Below the pieces are notes generated by a model. It ran no database searches and was not told the origin of the DNA. It saw only the letters and a program-made list of their open reading frames with translations. From contig CAVZSO010000002.1 of assembly GCA_963777975.1 (NCBI GenBank), positions 310,001 to 374,000 of the forward strand: DNA of 64,000 nucleotides. Reading direction: 5' to 3'. This DNA comes from CSP1-4 sp963777975. Lineage in GTDB: Bacteria; Chloroflexota; Limnocylindria; Limnocylindrales; CSP1-4. Made by a program: the position numbers and the translations under genes. Of the stretch, positions 19,301 to 28,402 are shown one piece after another. Numbering within the stretch: position 1 is the first letter of the stretch; every line of letters starts with the position of its first letter.

Positions 19301-21332
19301 CGCCAAGCCAGGATTGCGTGTCCGAGCCGCCGACCTGGATGGCTCCCGCCGCGGTCTGCTCCTCGATCGTGCCAAGTCGGAGCGGTCGTCCCGAGCGGAT
19401 GACGGTCGACGTGATGCCGGGCCCGAGGTCTCGACGTCCCGCGCTCGAAGCGCTCGCCCTCATCGATGTCGTACGGCCACGTGATCGTGTTCGTCGCCTC
19501 GTCGTAGACGGCGATGAAGATCGAGCGCGCGTCGAAGATGGAGCGCACGCGCTCGCCGACGAGCTCGATGATGGCCGCGAAGTCGAGCTGCTTGGCGAGG
19601 GCTGAGCCGATCTCGTTGACGAGCGCGAGCTCGGCCGCGCGCTGGTCTGTCTCCGCGAGGAGGCGCTTCGTCTCGTCGAAGAGGCGCGCGTTCTCGAGCG
19701 CCACGCCCATGCTCGACGCCAGCGTCGACAGCAGGCGGACGTCGCCATCGTCATAGGCATCGTGTTCCAGGCTTTCGAGGGCGATGACGCCCAGGACGCG
19801 ATCGCCGGCAAGGATCGGCACACCGAGCCACGACTCGGCCTCGAGCCCATCCGCGACGCGTCCGCGCGCGATGCTTTCCTCGAGCGTTCGAAGCAGAAGC
19901 GGCTGGCCCGACGTGATGACGATCGAGGTCAGCCCCGCGCCGAGCTCGAACGGCTCGGTGTGATACGGCTTGCCCTCTTGCAGTTCGAACGGGAAGGTGA
20001 TCTGGCGGCTGACGGCGTCGTACAGGGCCACGAACATCGAATGCGCTGCGAACATCGTCGAGATGCGCTCGCCGATCAGCTCGATGATGGCGTCGAACTC
20101 GAGCTGCTTGGCGAGGGCGGAGCCGATCTCGTTGACGATGGCCAGCTCGGCGGCGCGCTCGTCCGTCTCGGCCAGGAGGCGCTTCGTCTCGTCGAAGAGG
20201 CGCGCATTCTCGAGTGCGACCCCGAGGCTGGCCGCCACCGTGGAGAGCAGGCGGAGATCCGACTCGCTGAACGCGTGCTTCTCGACCGAGTCCAGGCTCA
20301 CCGCGCCGATGACCTTGTCGCCCGACACGATGGGCACGCCCATCCAGGATTCAGTCGGGGTTCCCCAACGCACGGCCCCGGCCGCATCTGCCTCGGCTGC
20401 CGAGCTGAAGAGAAGCGCCGTCCGATCGCGGATGACGGTGGAATTCAGGCCTTCGCCAAGGTGCCGCACCGGCGCTTGGATAGCGCGATCCCTCATCGAG
20501 AGCGAACGGAGTGCTGATCTCCTGGGTCGCGGGGTCGTAGAGGGCGATAGCCATCGTCCGGACGTCGAAGATCTCGCGCACCTTCTCACCGACCAGCTCG
20601 ATGATGGCCTGGAAGTCGAGCTGTCGCGCGAGCGCGTCACCGATCTCGTTGATGACCGCGAGTTCTGCATTGCGTTCGCGCGTCTCCTCGATCGCCCGCG
20701 CCCGGCTGAGCGCGGTCGCGATGTGCTGGCCGACGAAGGCGAGGAGATCGCGGTCGTCGTCCGAATAGCGCGCATCGGCCGTGTAGGTCTGGATGACGAG
20801 GGCGCCGAGGGTCTGACCCTCGGTCTTGAGTGGCACGCCGAGCCAGTCGCCCTCGGCGTAGACCCCGACCGAGATCGATCTCGCCTTTCGCGACCAGCTC
20901 CGCGGAGACCTCTGGCGTCATGATGATCGGCTGACCCGTCCTGATGACGTATGCCGTCGCCCCCCCTGCGTCCCCCGTCCCCATCGGTTCCCAGACATTG
21001 GGGTCCGGAAACGTGTCGAGCTCGTCGACGGCGTACGGGAAGCTCATCGCCTGCCGCGCCTCGTCATAGAGCGCGATGTAGAAGTTCCGAGCGTCCATCA
21101 GCTCGCCGACGATGGCGTGCATCGCCGGATAGAACTCGGCCATCTCGTGGATCGAGCTGGCCGTGTCGGCGATGCGGTAGAGCGCGTCCTCGACCTTCAG
21201 GGCGCGCTGACGGTCGGTTTCGAGCGCCTCCAGCTCGGCGATGCGCGCCTTGAGGGCGCCGTTCGTCCTTGGGTTCAGCGGTTTCGATTCGGCGGCAGCG
21301 GTCGTGCCGGCTTTTCGACCAGCCTTAGGCAC
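13350..21332 (-). CDS. Giant hybrid sensor histidine kinase with twelve tandem GAF domains (six frameshifts)
   Basis: After correction of six single-base insertions (near 20873, 20493, 19435, 18968, 18800 and 15590) the product is about 2,660 residues. A short coiled N-terminus leads into twelve GAF domains of about 165-175 residues, most separated by a near-identical helix, FDETKRLLAETDQRAAEL. Most GAF units carry an IxL/FVALYD strand and a SWLGVPI strand. The last GAF leads to HisKA (phospho-His in AAMSHEIRTPMNAIIG), a HATPase domain (NMLSNAVKFTERGE, DTGIGIPPERM, GGTGLGLAISRRL), a first receiver (DVALIDIAMPEMDGYAL, TKPVKPS) and a second (DVILMDVQMPELDGLEATR, SKPIRPA). No transmembrane segment is visible, so it should be cytosolic. 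The start is a GTG overlapping the small upstream gene; ligands of the GAF array are unknown. Confidence 0.92.
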
Positions 21333-21561
21333 CGGCGCCCTCGAGCGTGGCGCCGAGCGCGCGAGCCTCGATCTCGGCCATCAGCTCCGGCACGAGGATG
21401 GGCTTGCGCGTGGAGCCGTCCATGCAGGACATGATGCAGGTCTCGCGATCTCCGTGCGTGACGGTGACGCCGTCGCCACCGGTCGGCCGGGCAGTTCGCG
21501 GCGACGTGGCGGAAGGCATCACGAGCGTGCGCGGCATCTCGCGGAATGGAGTGTCGGACAT
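21325..21561 (-). CDS. Small protein translationally coupled to the GAF kinase, unknown function
   Basis: A 78-residue frame beginning MSDTPFREMPRTLVMPS, with GAGGGTCCCTG before the ATG as a plausible ribosome site. Its stop codon lies inside GTGCCTAA, where the GTG is the kinase start, so the two overlap by eight bases. The middle contains a Cys pair (ETCIMSCMDG) and the C-terminus a predicted helix (PELMAEIEARALGATLEG). No family recognised. Position and overlap argue that it is expressed, but coding potential in high-GC DNA is easily mimicked. Confidence 0.5.
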   Translation of the reverse strand: MSDTPFREMPRTLVMPSATSPRTARPTGGDGVTVTHGDRETCIMSCMDGSTRKPILVPELMAEIEARALGATLEGAGA

Positions 21562-21683
21562 CAGGGACCCTCATGACGGACCGTCGGCCGTGTTCGCGGC
21601 GCCCCGACGACGCAGCCACGATAGTACCGGGCGTTGGGATCAGGGCGCAGAAGTCGTGCGCGCGGACCCGGCCGGCGGGTGCC

Positions 21684-23072
21684 TCAGCTGCGCTCGAGGT
21701 AACGCTCGCGCTCCCAGTCGTGCACGACGGAGTCGTAGACCTGCTGCTCGACCCGGGCCGCATTGAGGTAGTGGTCGACGACGTCCTGGCCGAAGATGGC
21801 CACCGCGGCCTCGGACCGCTCGAGCTCCCAGATGGCTTCGTAGAGCGCGCGTGGCATGCGGTCGCAGCCGGTGGCGACGTATCCGTTGCCCTTGTACTCG
21901 GGCTCGAGCGCGAGCTCGTGCTCGATGCCGTAGAGGCCGGCGCCGATCATCGCGGCGTAGGTCAGGTAGGCGTTCATGTCGCCACCCGGAAAGCGATCTT
22001 CGACGTGCAGGGCGCTGCCGCGTCCGACGAGGCGGAAGCCGGTCGTGCGATTGTCGCGGCCCCAGACCACGTTGACCGGCGCCCAGGACAGGGAGGCGTA
22101 GCGCTTGTAGGAGTTGATGTTGGGCGCGATGAAGACGGCCAGCTCTCGTGACAGCTGCATCATCCCGGCCATGAATCGGCTGAAGACCTTGGACATGTCG
22201 TAGGGCAGCTTCGCCTTCGGGTCATTCGTCAGGGATGTCGTACCGTCGTTGTCCCAGAGGCTCATGTGGAGGTGGCCCGATGAGCCGGTCCAGGTGTGGT
22301 CGGGCTTGGACATGAAGGTGATGCCCCAGCCGTTGAGATAGGCGATCTCCTTGGCGCCGTGCTTGAAGATGACGCTCCGATCGGCCGACTCGAGGACATC
22401 GTCGTAGCGGATGTTGACCTCGTGCTGACCGGGCGCGGCCTCGCCCTTGCTGAACTCGATGGGCACGCGCGCCTCGGTCATCTGATTGCGCAGGAGCCGA
22501 TGCAGCGGCTCCGCCTTCGTCGCCTGGAGCAGGTGATAGTCCTCGTTGTAGGTGCCGAAGCGCTCCGGGGGCACGAAGCCCTTGCGGGCCATGTCGTCCC
22601 ACGAGTCGCGCAGCACGTAGTACTCGAACTCCGAACCGGCCTTGACCCGGAATCCGCGCTCGGCCGCGAGGGCGACCTGGCGCTTGAGGATGGTTCGCGG
22701 GGAGACCGGGATCTCCGTGTGCGTCTCCTCGTCGATCGTGTCCGAGAGGACGAGCGCCGTCTTCTCGAGCCAGGGCAGGACGCGCAGCGTGTCCCAGACC
22801 GGGGAGGCGATCCAGTCGCCGTAGCCGGTCTCCCAGTTCATCAGCGCGAAGCCCTCCGGCGTGTTCATCTCCATGTCGGTGCCCAGCAGGTAGGTGCAGA
22901 AGTGGGCGCCATGGTCGATGACGCCGTCCAGGAACGCCTGGGCCTGGACGCGCTTGCCCATCAGGCGGCCCTGCATGTCCGTGATGGCGACCACGAGCGT
23001 GTCGATGCGCCCGTCGCGGACCATGGCTTCGAGCTCCTCGAGCCGGGGGTGCTTGGCGTGCGTCTCGCTCAT
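21684..23072 (-). CDS. Glutamine synthetase-family enzyme
   Basis: A glutamine synthetase-fold ligase of 462 residues, joining ammonia or an amine to a gamma-glutamyl phosphate at the cost of ATP. The active-site metal glutamates are in GSEFEYYVLRD and APGQHEVNIRYDD, the ATP/substrate motif is WTGSSGHLHMSLWD, and the C-terminal part has NINSYKRY, the arginine of RDNRTTGFR and VEDRFPGGDMNAYLT. The N-terminal region differs from GlnA type I, and no clear adenylylation-tyrosine motif is seen. Such enzymes often act as gamma-glutamylpolyamine or amine synthetases. With the amino-acid permease just upstream on the same strand, an amine or amino-acid catabolic role is likely (inference). The start at 23072 follows AAAGGCAGCTCC. 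Confidence 0.88.
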   Translation of the reverse strand: MSETHAKHPRLEELEAMVRDGRIDTLVVAITDMQGRLMGKRVQAQAFLDGVIDHGAHFCTYLLGTDMEMNTPEGFALMNWETGYGDWIASPVWDTLRVLPWLEKTALVLSDTIDEETHTEIPVSPRTILKRQVALAAERGFRVKAGSEFEYYVLRDSWDDMARKGFVPPERFGTYNEDYHLLQATKAEPLHRLLRNQMTEARVPIEFSKGEAAPGQHEVNIRYDDVLESADRSVIFKHGAKEIAYLNGWGITFMSKPDHTWTGSSGHLHMSLWDNDGTTSLTNDPKAKLPYDMSKVFSRFMAGMMQLSRELAVFIAPNINSYKRYASLSWAPVNVVWGRDNRTTGFRLVGRGSALHVEDRFPGGDMNAYLTYAAMIGAGLYGIEHELALEPEYKGNGYVATGCDRMPRALYEAIWELERSEAAVAIFGQDVVDHYLNAARVEQQVYDSVVHDWERERYLERS

Positions 23073-23094
23073 GGAGCTGCCTTTCCGTGATGAT

Positions 23095-23127
23095 CGGGGG
23101 CCGGCCGGACCTGCCGGCCGGCCCCCG
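23095..23127 (-). terminator. Intergenic hairpin between permease and glutamine synthetase gene
   Basis: A perfect 14-bp GC-rich inverted repeat (arms 23095-23108 and 23114-23127) with a five-base loop lies just after the permease stop and just before the glutamine synthetase start. There is no T-run, so it may be an imperfect terminator or an RNA-stabilising stem that sets the ratio of the two products. Confidence 0.6.
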
Positions 23128-23146
23128 GATGACGACGGGCAGTCGA

Positions 23147-24842
23147 TCAGGCGCTGATCTGCCCGGCCGCTGTCTCGAATTCGCGCTCGATCTCCGTCAG
23201 CTGGGCGGCGTCGCCCATCGACCGCGGCCCAAGGAAGTGCTTGCGGGCCCAGCCGAAGTAGTAGATCAACAGGAAGATCACGGCCGCGGCCATGAACGGC
23301 CAGCTGATGTTGCCAGAGGTCGGGAAGGAGAACAGGACGAGCAGGACGAGGATCCAGAGCAGGGCCAGGATCGCCACCGGCTTGGACCAGCGGCCGAGAC
23401 TCCAGACGCGTTCCGACTTCCACTCCTCGCTCCGCGTGCCGAGGTAGATCGGGATGCCGTAAGCGGCGTACAGGAAGATCGTGCTGATGGCGGTCACGAT
23501 GGCGATGGCGATGCCGCCGCCGCCCTCGCTGCCGGACGCGCCGAGGTAGAAGGCCGCCACCGCGAACAGCCAGGCCACGACGACGATGGCGACCAGCGCG
23601 TTCGTCGGCGTCCGGTACCGATGCGAGACCTTCTTGAGCCAGCGCGAGCCGGGCACGCCGTCGTCACGGCTGAAGGCGAACAGCATCCGGCCGGCCGAGG
23701 CGATCGACGACAAGCGTGCAGAACGACATGGCGATGGCGATGGCTGCGCCCAGCAGGGCTCCGACCATATCGAGGTTGTACTTCAGCGTGTCATAGACGG
23801 CGTAGCCCTGGCCGAAGTAATAGGTGCTGTACGTCGACGAGTCCGTCAACTCCTTGGGGAAGAGCGTCGACAGATCGGGCAGGTGGGTGGCCAGCGCGAA
23901 CAGGAAGATGAAGCCGAAGAGAGCCGAGACCGCCACCGACAGGAAGATGCCCCAGGCGCTGGCGATGCGAGCGCCGACCGTCTCCTCCGCGACGTGGGCC
24001 GACGCGTCGTAGCCGGTGTACGTCCAGTTGGCCTGCAGCAGGGAGAACATGAAGGCCAGGAAGAGCGGATAGGTGATGGCCGCCCCGTAGCTGATGTTGA
24101 TCGGTATGCCCAGCGGGGTGAGGTCGTTGGCCCACGACCCTGCCGTGTCCTGCGGCTGGATGGCGAAGAGGGTCAGGCCCGACATGTCCGGCTTGCCCGC
24201 CACGAAGACGAGGATGACGATGGCGGCCACGATGGCGATGTGCCACCACACGCTGACCTGGTTGAGGATGGCGACGACGTTGATGCCGACCACGTTGAGG
24301 GCCAGGCAGATGAGCATGAGCACGCCCATGGTGACTGTCGCGCCGGTCAGGATGGGGACCGTCCCGTTGGCAAGGATGACCGTCGTGTTGTTGTAGTCGA
24401 TGCCGAAGTTGTCGAGCAGCGGCGTCACGATGGAGACGTTCAGGAACTGTGCGGCGGCATAGGAGATGCCGGCCACGATGGCGAACTGGCCGATGAGATT
24501 GAACCAGGCCGTCCACCAGCCCCAGTTCTTGTTGCGCATCCGGCTCGCCCAGTAGTAGAGGCCGCCGGCCGTCGGGTAGGCCGAAGCGATCTCGGACATC
24601 GAGGCCGCGATGAGCAGCACGAAGATGGTCACGACGGGCCAGCCGATGAGCGCGGCCGCCGTGCCCGCCCAGGCCAGGCCGTAGTCGAAGAGGATGACCG
24701 CGCCGGTCAGGATCGAGATGATGCTGAAGCTGATGGCGAAGTTGCTGAATCCGCCCATGGTGCGGAACAGCTCCTGGGCATAGCCCAGCTTGTGCAGGTC
24801 CTGGACGTCCTTCTGGATGGCGTCTTCGCGCGACTCGGTCAT
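23147..24842 (-). CDS. APC-family amino acid permease (one frameshift)
   Basis: A secondary amino-acid or amine transporter of about 564 residues with twelve predicted helices. The N-terminus has GYAQELFRTMGGFSNFAISF, a signature of the amino-acid/choline transporter (ACT) branch of APC permeases, followed by TAGGLYYWASRM and WTYTGYDASAHVAEET. One extra base near 23713 splits the gene within SFCTL/SSIASAGRMLFAFSRD; the continuation is exact. The ATG at 24842 is preceded by GGGAGGATCTCG; the upstream extension to 25001 is hydrophilic and unlikely. Gene order suggests import of the substrate used by the glutamine synthetase-family enzyme. Confidence 0.9.
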
Positions 24843-25206
24843 CGAGATCCTCCCTCGGCAGATGGGCTCGGATCGGTGCCCGGGGCTGGCCAACGGTTCC
24901 CTCGTCCCGCGGACCTTTGCGACGCCTGGTCCCTCCCTGGTGTCGCCCCGCTCCCTGGTACCGTCCGCAGGCTGGGGGTTCGTGCGGACCGCGGTAGTCA
25001 TCGGCGCGGCGCAAGGCCGCGGCTGCGATGTCGCCTCCTTTCGGATCCAGACAGGACGAGATCCGGTCGTCGCGCGGGCGCTGCGGCAGGCACGCGAATC
25101 TGGTCGTGACTATACCGAGCGAGGCAACCGGGCGGAAGCGCGAATCTGCGCCGCCGACGGCTGCCCGTCCGGGACGCGCGGGACGGTCAGCACAGGCGAC
25201 GTTCGG
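24843..25206. other. Intergenic region upstream of the permease, possible structured leader
   Basis: No gene is supported in these 364 bases. Read on the minus strand, the half nearer the permease is purine-rich, has ACCAGGGAGSG-like repeats and a 7-bp stem (GTCCGCA/TGCGGAC), and ends in the permease ribosome site. I could not match it to a known riboswitch. Confidence 0.35.
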
Positions 25207-25971
25207 TCAGTACAGGCGGCGCGCGGTCTCCGGCGCATGGAGCACGAAGACCTCGTCGGCCATCGGCGCATCGAGGCTCAGATCGGTCACCTCGGCCTGC
25301 CGCGTGATGGTCTCGCCGTAGCGCTCGATGAGCAGCAGGATGAGCCCGCTCAGACGGTCGACGCCGACCTCCAGCACGCGATCGGGGCGGTCGTTGAGGA
25401 CCTCCGCCCGCCGCGGCTGGTCGCAGCGCACCAGCCAGGCCTCGCGCCCGTTCCGGTCGGTCGTGCCGAGCAATGTCAGGCCACCGGTGGCCAGCACGTT
25501 GCGGCAGAGACCGTAGGGGTGCACGAACGTATCGGCGAGCGTCTCCATGGGCAGCATCGTGCGCGGCGCGTAGACGCGCGCGAAGCTCGGCAGGTCATCG
25601 CGCGTCACGCCCTCCGGGCGGTCCCGGACCGGCCGCTCGCGGAGCAGGTCGCGCTCCGTCTCATAGGTCCAGATGGAGTGGCCATCGGACAGCCAGATGT
25701 GGCTTGGCGCACGTGGCGACTCGCTGCCGGTCCGGGTCAGGACCTTCGCATTCGACGGGTGTCTCAGCCAGACCTCGCTGACCTCGGTCTCCTCGCCGCG
25801 CGCCGTCCATGTCCGATCGACGATGCGCATGCGTAGCGTCTCGAAGCGCAGCTCCGCCTCGGCCATGAAGACGAAGAGCTCGGCCAACGTCGGCGCATCT
25901 GCCGGCGGGGCGACGATGGCCGGCAAGCGGACATCTGCGTCGGAAACGGTCGTCAGGGCGGTCTCGGTCAT
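25207..25971 (-). CDS. LolA/LppX-like protein of unknown function
   Basis: About 254 residues whose strand-rich pattern resembles LolA-like proteins found in Actinobacteria and Chloroflexota. An early stretch of a helix plus strand (LAELFVFMAEAELRFETLRM) is followed by SDGHSIWTYETERDLLRERP, and a later segment (ATGGLTLLGTTDRNGREAWL) resembles domains that measure lipid-like ligands. There is no signal peptide or lipobox, so it may stay in the cytoplasm. I choose the ATG at 25971 (MTETALT) because a -10 box, TACGAT, lies seven bases upstream; the GTG at 25995 would begin upstream of that promoter. Function unknown. Confidence 0.6.
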   Translation of the reverse strand: MTETALTTVSDADVRLPAIVAPPADAPTLAELFVFMAEAELRFETLRMRIVDRTWTARGEETEVSEVWLRHPSNAKVLTRTGSESPRAPSHIWLSDGHSIWTYETERDLLRERPVRDRPEGVTRDDLPSFARVYAPRTMLPMETLADTFVHPYGLCRNVLATGGLTLLGTTDRNGREAWLVRCDQPRRAEVLNDRPDRVLEVGVDRLSGLILLLIERYGETITRQAEVTDLSLDAPMADEVFVLHAPETARRLY

Positions 25972-25978
25972 CGGCGCG

Positions 25979-25984
25979 ATCGTA
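25979..25984 (-). promoter_or_regulatory. -10 element TACGAT, near-leaderless
   Basis: TACGAT on the minus strand, seven bases before the ATG at 25971. It fits the pattern at other genes here, with one extra base of spacing. Confidence 0.4.
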
Positions 25985-26303
25985 GCATCCGGCACCGCTC
26001 GCGGTCGGCGGTCCGATCGCCGGACGCTGCGGCCTTGGCAGCGGCTCGGTCCAGAAGACCGACTGCAGCTTCCCGGTGGTGCTTGCGGGCACCGCAGAAG
26101 CCGCGATGCTCGGTCTCAAACGTTGACCCCGGGCAACCGGCAGGAGTAGCGTCGTCCACCTGACCGCGCTCGGTACCCAGTCCGAGCTGGCGCTCCGTGC
26201 GCCGTCGGTCGTGCCCCCTCGGCGGCTGCGGCCGGCGACGGGAGGCCGTGGTCGAAAGGGACCGCGCAGCCCAACCTAACCCTGGGCAGAGGAGGTCTAG
26301 AGC
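25985..26303. other. Upstream region of the S53 protease with hairpins
   Basis: No gene is supported in this stretch. On the plus strand, shortly before the protease, there is a stem around GTGGTC-GAAAGG-GACCGC (about 26250-26268), then GCCCA/TGGGC, then AGAGGAGG as the ribosome site. A long structured leader is plausible but no known RNA family is recognised. Confidence 0.35.
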
Positions 26304-28212
26304 GTGATGATCCGCAAGTCGTTCACGACGACACTCGCGACGGCCGTCGTGCTCGGTTCGATGCTCGCGGCGGGCGCGAGCGGCGTGACCGGCGCCGCGA
26401 CACCGCAGGCCGTTCGCGGCACGAAGCCGGCATGGGCGAACGCCTCACATCTCGTCCGCCGGGCCGATCCAAGTCAGGTGATCGGGTTCCGCCTGTATCT
26501 CGGCTGGCAGGACGCGAAGGGCGCCGAGGCCCTCGCTCGTGCCGTCTCCGATCCAGCGAGTTCCTCGTACGGCAAGTTCCTGACGCCAGCCCAGTTCCGG
26601 AAGCGTTTCGCACCGAGCGACAACGACATCGCAGCCGTCCAGAAGTGGCTCCGCTCGGCTGGGTTCAAGCTCTCGCACACGCCCGCGAACCACCACTTCG
26701 TGGCGGTGTCGGGCACCGCCCGCCAGATCGAGGCCGCGTTCGGCGTCAAGCTGAACATCTACAAGGTCGGCGGCAAGAAGGTCCGCGCTCCGTCCAGCAA
26801 CCTGAAGGTGCCATCGACCATCGCCAAGCTGATCAGTGGCGCCATCGGTATCGACCAGAGCACCGAGTTCGTGCAGTCCAACGCGAAGGTCGACCGTAAC
26901 GCACCTCCGACGGCCGGCTTCCGGAATTCGCCGCCGCTGTCCGCCTACTGGGCGGAGCTCGACTCGCCCTACGCCTATCCGACAGGCTTCACAGATGTCG
27001 CGGATCCGGCGACGACCTCGTGGACGGTCGCTGGCTACACGCCCGCTCAGATCAAGGGCGCCTACGGCATCAGCGGTTACGACGGCGCGGGCCAGACCGT
27101 GGCCGTCATCGACGCCTTCGGCTCGCCGACCATCGTCGCCGATGTCAACCAGTGGTCGACCAACCGCGGCTTGCCGACGCTGACGCCTGGCCAGCTGACG
27201 CAGGTCGTCCCGCCCGGGATCTTCAACAAGCCACCGAACAGCCAGATGGACCCGCAGGGCTGGTATGGCGAAGAGACGCTCGACATCGAGTCGGTGCATG
27301 GCATGGCGCCTGCCGCCAAGATCGTCTACGTCGGCGCCCCCAACAACCGACGCGATCTGGATGCGGCCCTCAACTACGCGGTCGACCGGCGCATCGCCCG
27401 GATCGTGACGAACTCATACGGCTACGCGACCGAGCTCCTGCCGCCTGGGTACGTGATCCCGGTCGAGCAGACGCTCATCCAGGCCGCTGCGACCGGCATC
27501 GGCGTCTACTTCTCGTCCGGTGACACCGGCGACGAAAGCTCGCGATTCGGCTTCCCGACGACTGAGTTCCCGACATCCAGCCCATGGGTCACCGCGGTCG
27601 GTGGTACCTCACTTGGCATCTCACAGGCGAACACACGAGCCCTCGAGACCGGCTGGGGCACCTCGAACTACACCTGCGACACGACGACCCTGGCCTGCAC
27701 CAGGGCAGGCTGGCTCTATGCCTCCGGTGGCGGCGTCAGCCAGATCTTTGCCAAGCCGTTCTACCAGTCCGCGCTGTCTGCGACCGGTCGGGCGGTGCCC
27801 GACATCGCTTCCGTCGGCGACCCGCAGACCGGGCTCCTCGTGGGGCAGACGCAGACCTTCCCCGGCGGGGCCTCCTATGGTGAGTACCGCATCGGCGGGA
27901 CGAGTGCGTCGGTCCAGGTCATGGGGGGCCTGATGGCGTTGGCGGACCAGGCGGCCGGCGCGCCGCATGGCTTCGCCAACCCGCTCTTCTACGCCCATCC
28001 GGAAGCGTTCTACGACGTGCTCTCCGTCAAGACCGCAGTGGCGCGCCGCAACTTCAACAACGGACGTCGATGCCAGCGCGGGGACATCCGACTTCGTGCG
28101 CACCTTCGACGACTATTCGGGGTCCCCCTCCCAGCACACCGGTCCCGGCTGGGACAACGTGACCGGACTCGGTAGCCCGGGCGAGGACTTCCTCGCTACA
28201 TTCGGACAATGA
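26304..28212 (+). CDS. Secreted S53 (sedolisin/kumamolisin) peptidase (one frameshift)
   Basis: An acid-acting serine-carboxyl endopeptidase exported as a proenzyme, about 635 residues. A signal peptide (FTTTLATAVVLGSMLAAGAS) leads to a Pro-kumamolisin activation domain containing SSSYGKFLTPAQFRKRF. The catalytic domain begins near residue 250. The catalytic Glu and Asp lie in WYGEETLDIESVHGMAP, the oxyanion Asp in FSSGDTGDES, and the nucleophile Ser in IGGTSASVQV. One extra base near 28066 shifts the end; the true C-terminus is VDASAGTSDFVRTFDDYSG through GPGWDNVTGLGSP, the calcium-site region typical of the family. A strong AGAGGAGG precedes the ATG. Two hairpin terminators follow. Confidence 0.93.
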
Positions 28213-28225
28213 CCCACCGCTAGTC

Positions 28226-28249
28226 GGGCGCCAGGCTGATCTGGCGCCC
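28226..28249 (+). terminator. Hairpin terminator after the S53 protease
   Basis: A perfect 9-bp stem (GGGCGCCAG/CTGGCGCCC) with a six-base loop, 13 bases after the protease stop. No strong T-run. Confidence 0.55.
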
Positions 28250-28265
28250 TCGTCACGGATCTTCA

Positions 28266-28298
28266 CCGAGACCGCCGGCTTCCACCCGGCGGTCTCGG
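28266..28298 (+). terminator. Second hairpin terminator after the S53 protease
   Basis: A perfect 13-bp stem (arms 28266-28278 and 28286-28298) with a seven-base loop. It follows the first hairpin, making a tandem terminator before aspA. Confidence 0.6.
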
Positions 28299-28402
28299 GA
28301 TTCCTGACCCAGTTCGAGCGCGATGTCACGACCACCTCGGCAGGCGGCCGCCGCCGTACACTGGACGTGCCCGCGCAGCACGAGGTGAGCCGCTTCTCGC
28401 GA

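Noticed and set aside
13350..21332. Regular repeats considered as a CRISPR array
   Set aside because: The repeats are about 500 bases long, coding, and correspond to GAF domains and linkers.
24843..25001. N-terminal extension of the permease to 25001
   Set aside because: The added residues are hydrophilic and Arg/Gly-rich, and a strong ribosome site precedes the ATG at 24842.
26000..26303. c-di-GMP-I riboswitch before the S53 protease
   Set aside because: A GAAA loop and GGGAC-like segment are present but the conserved core order and tetraloop-receptor context do not match.
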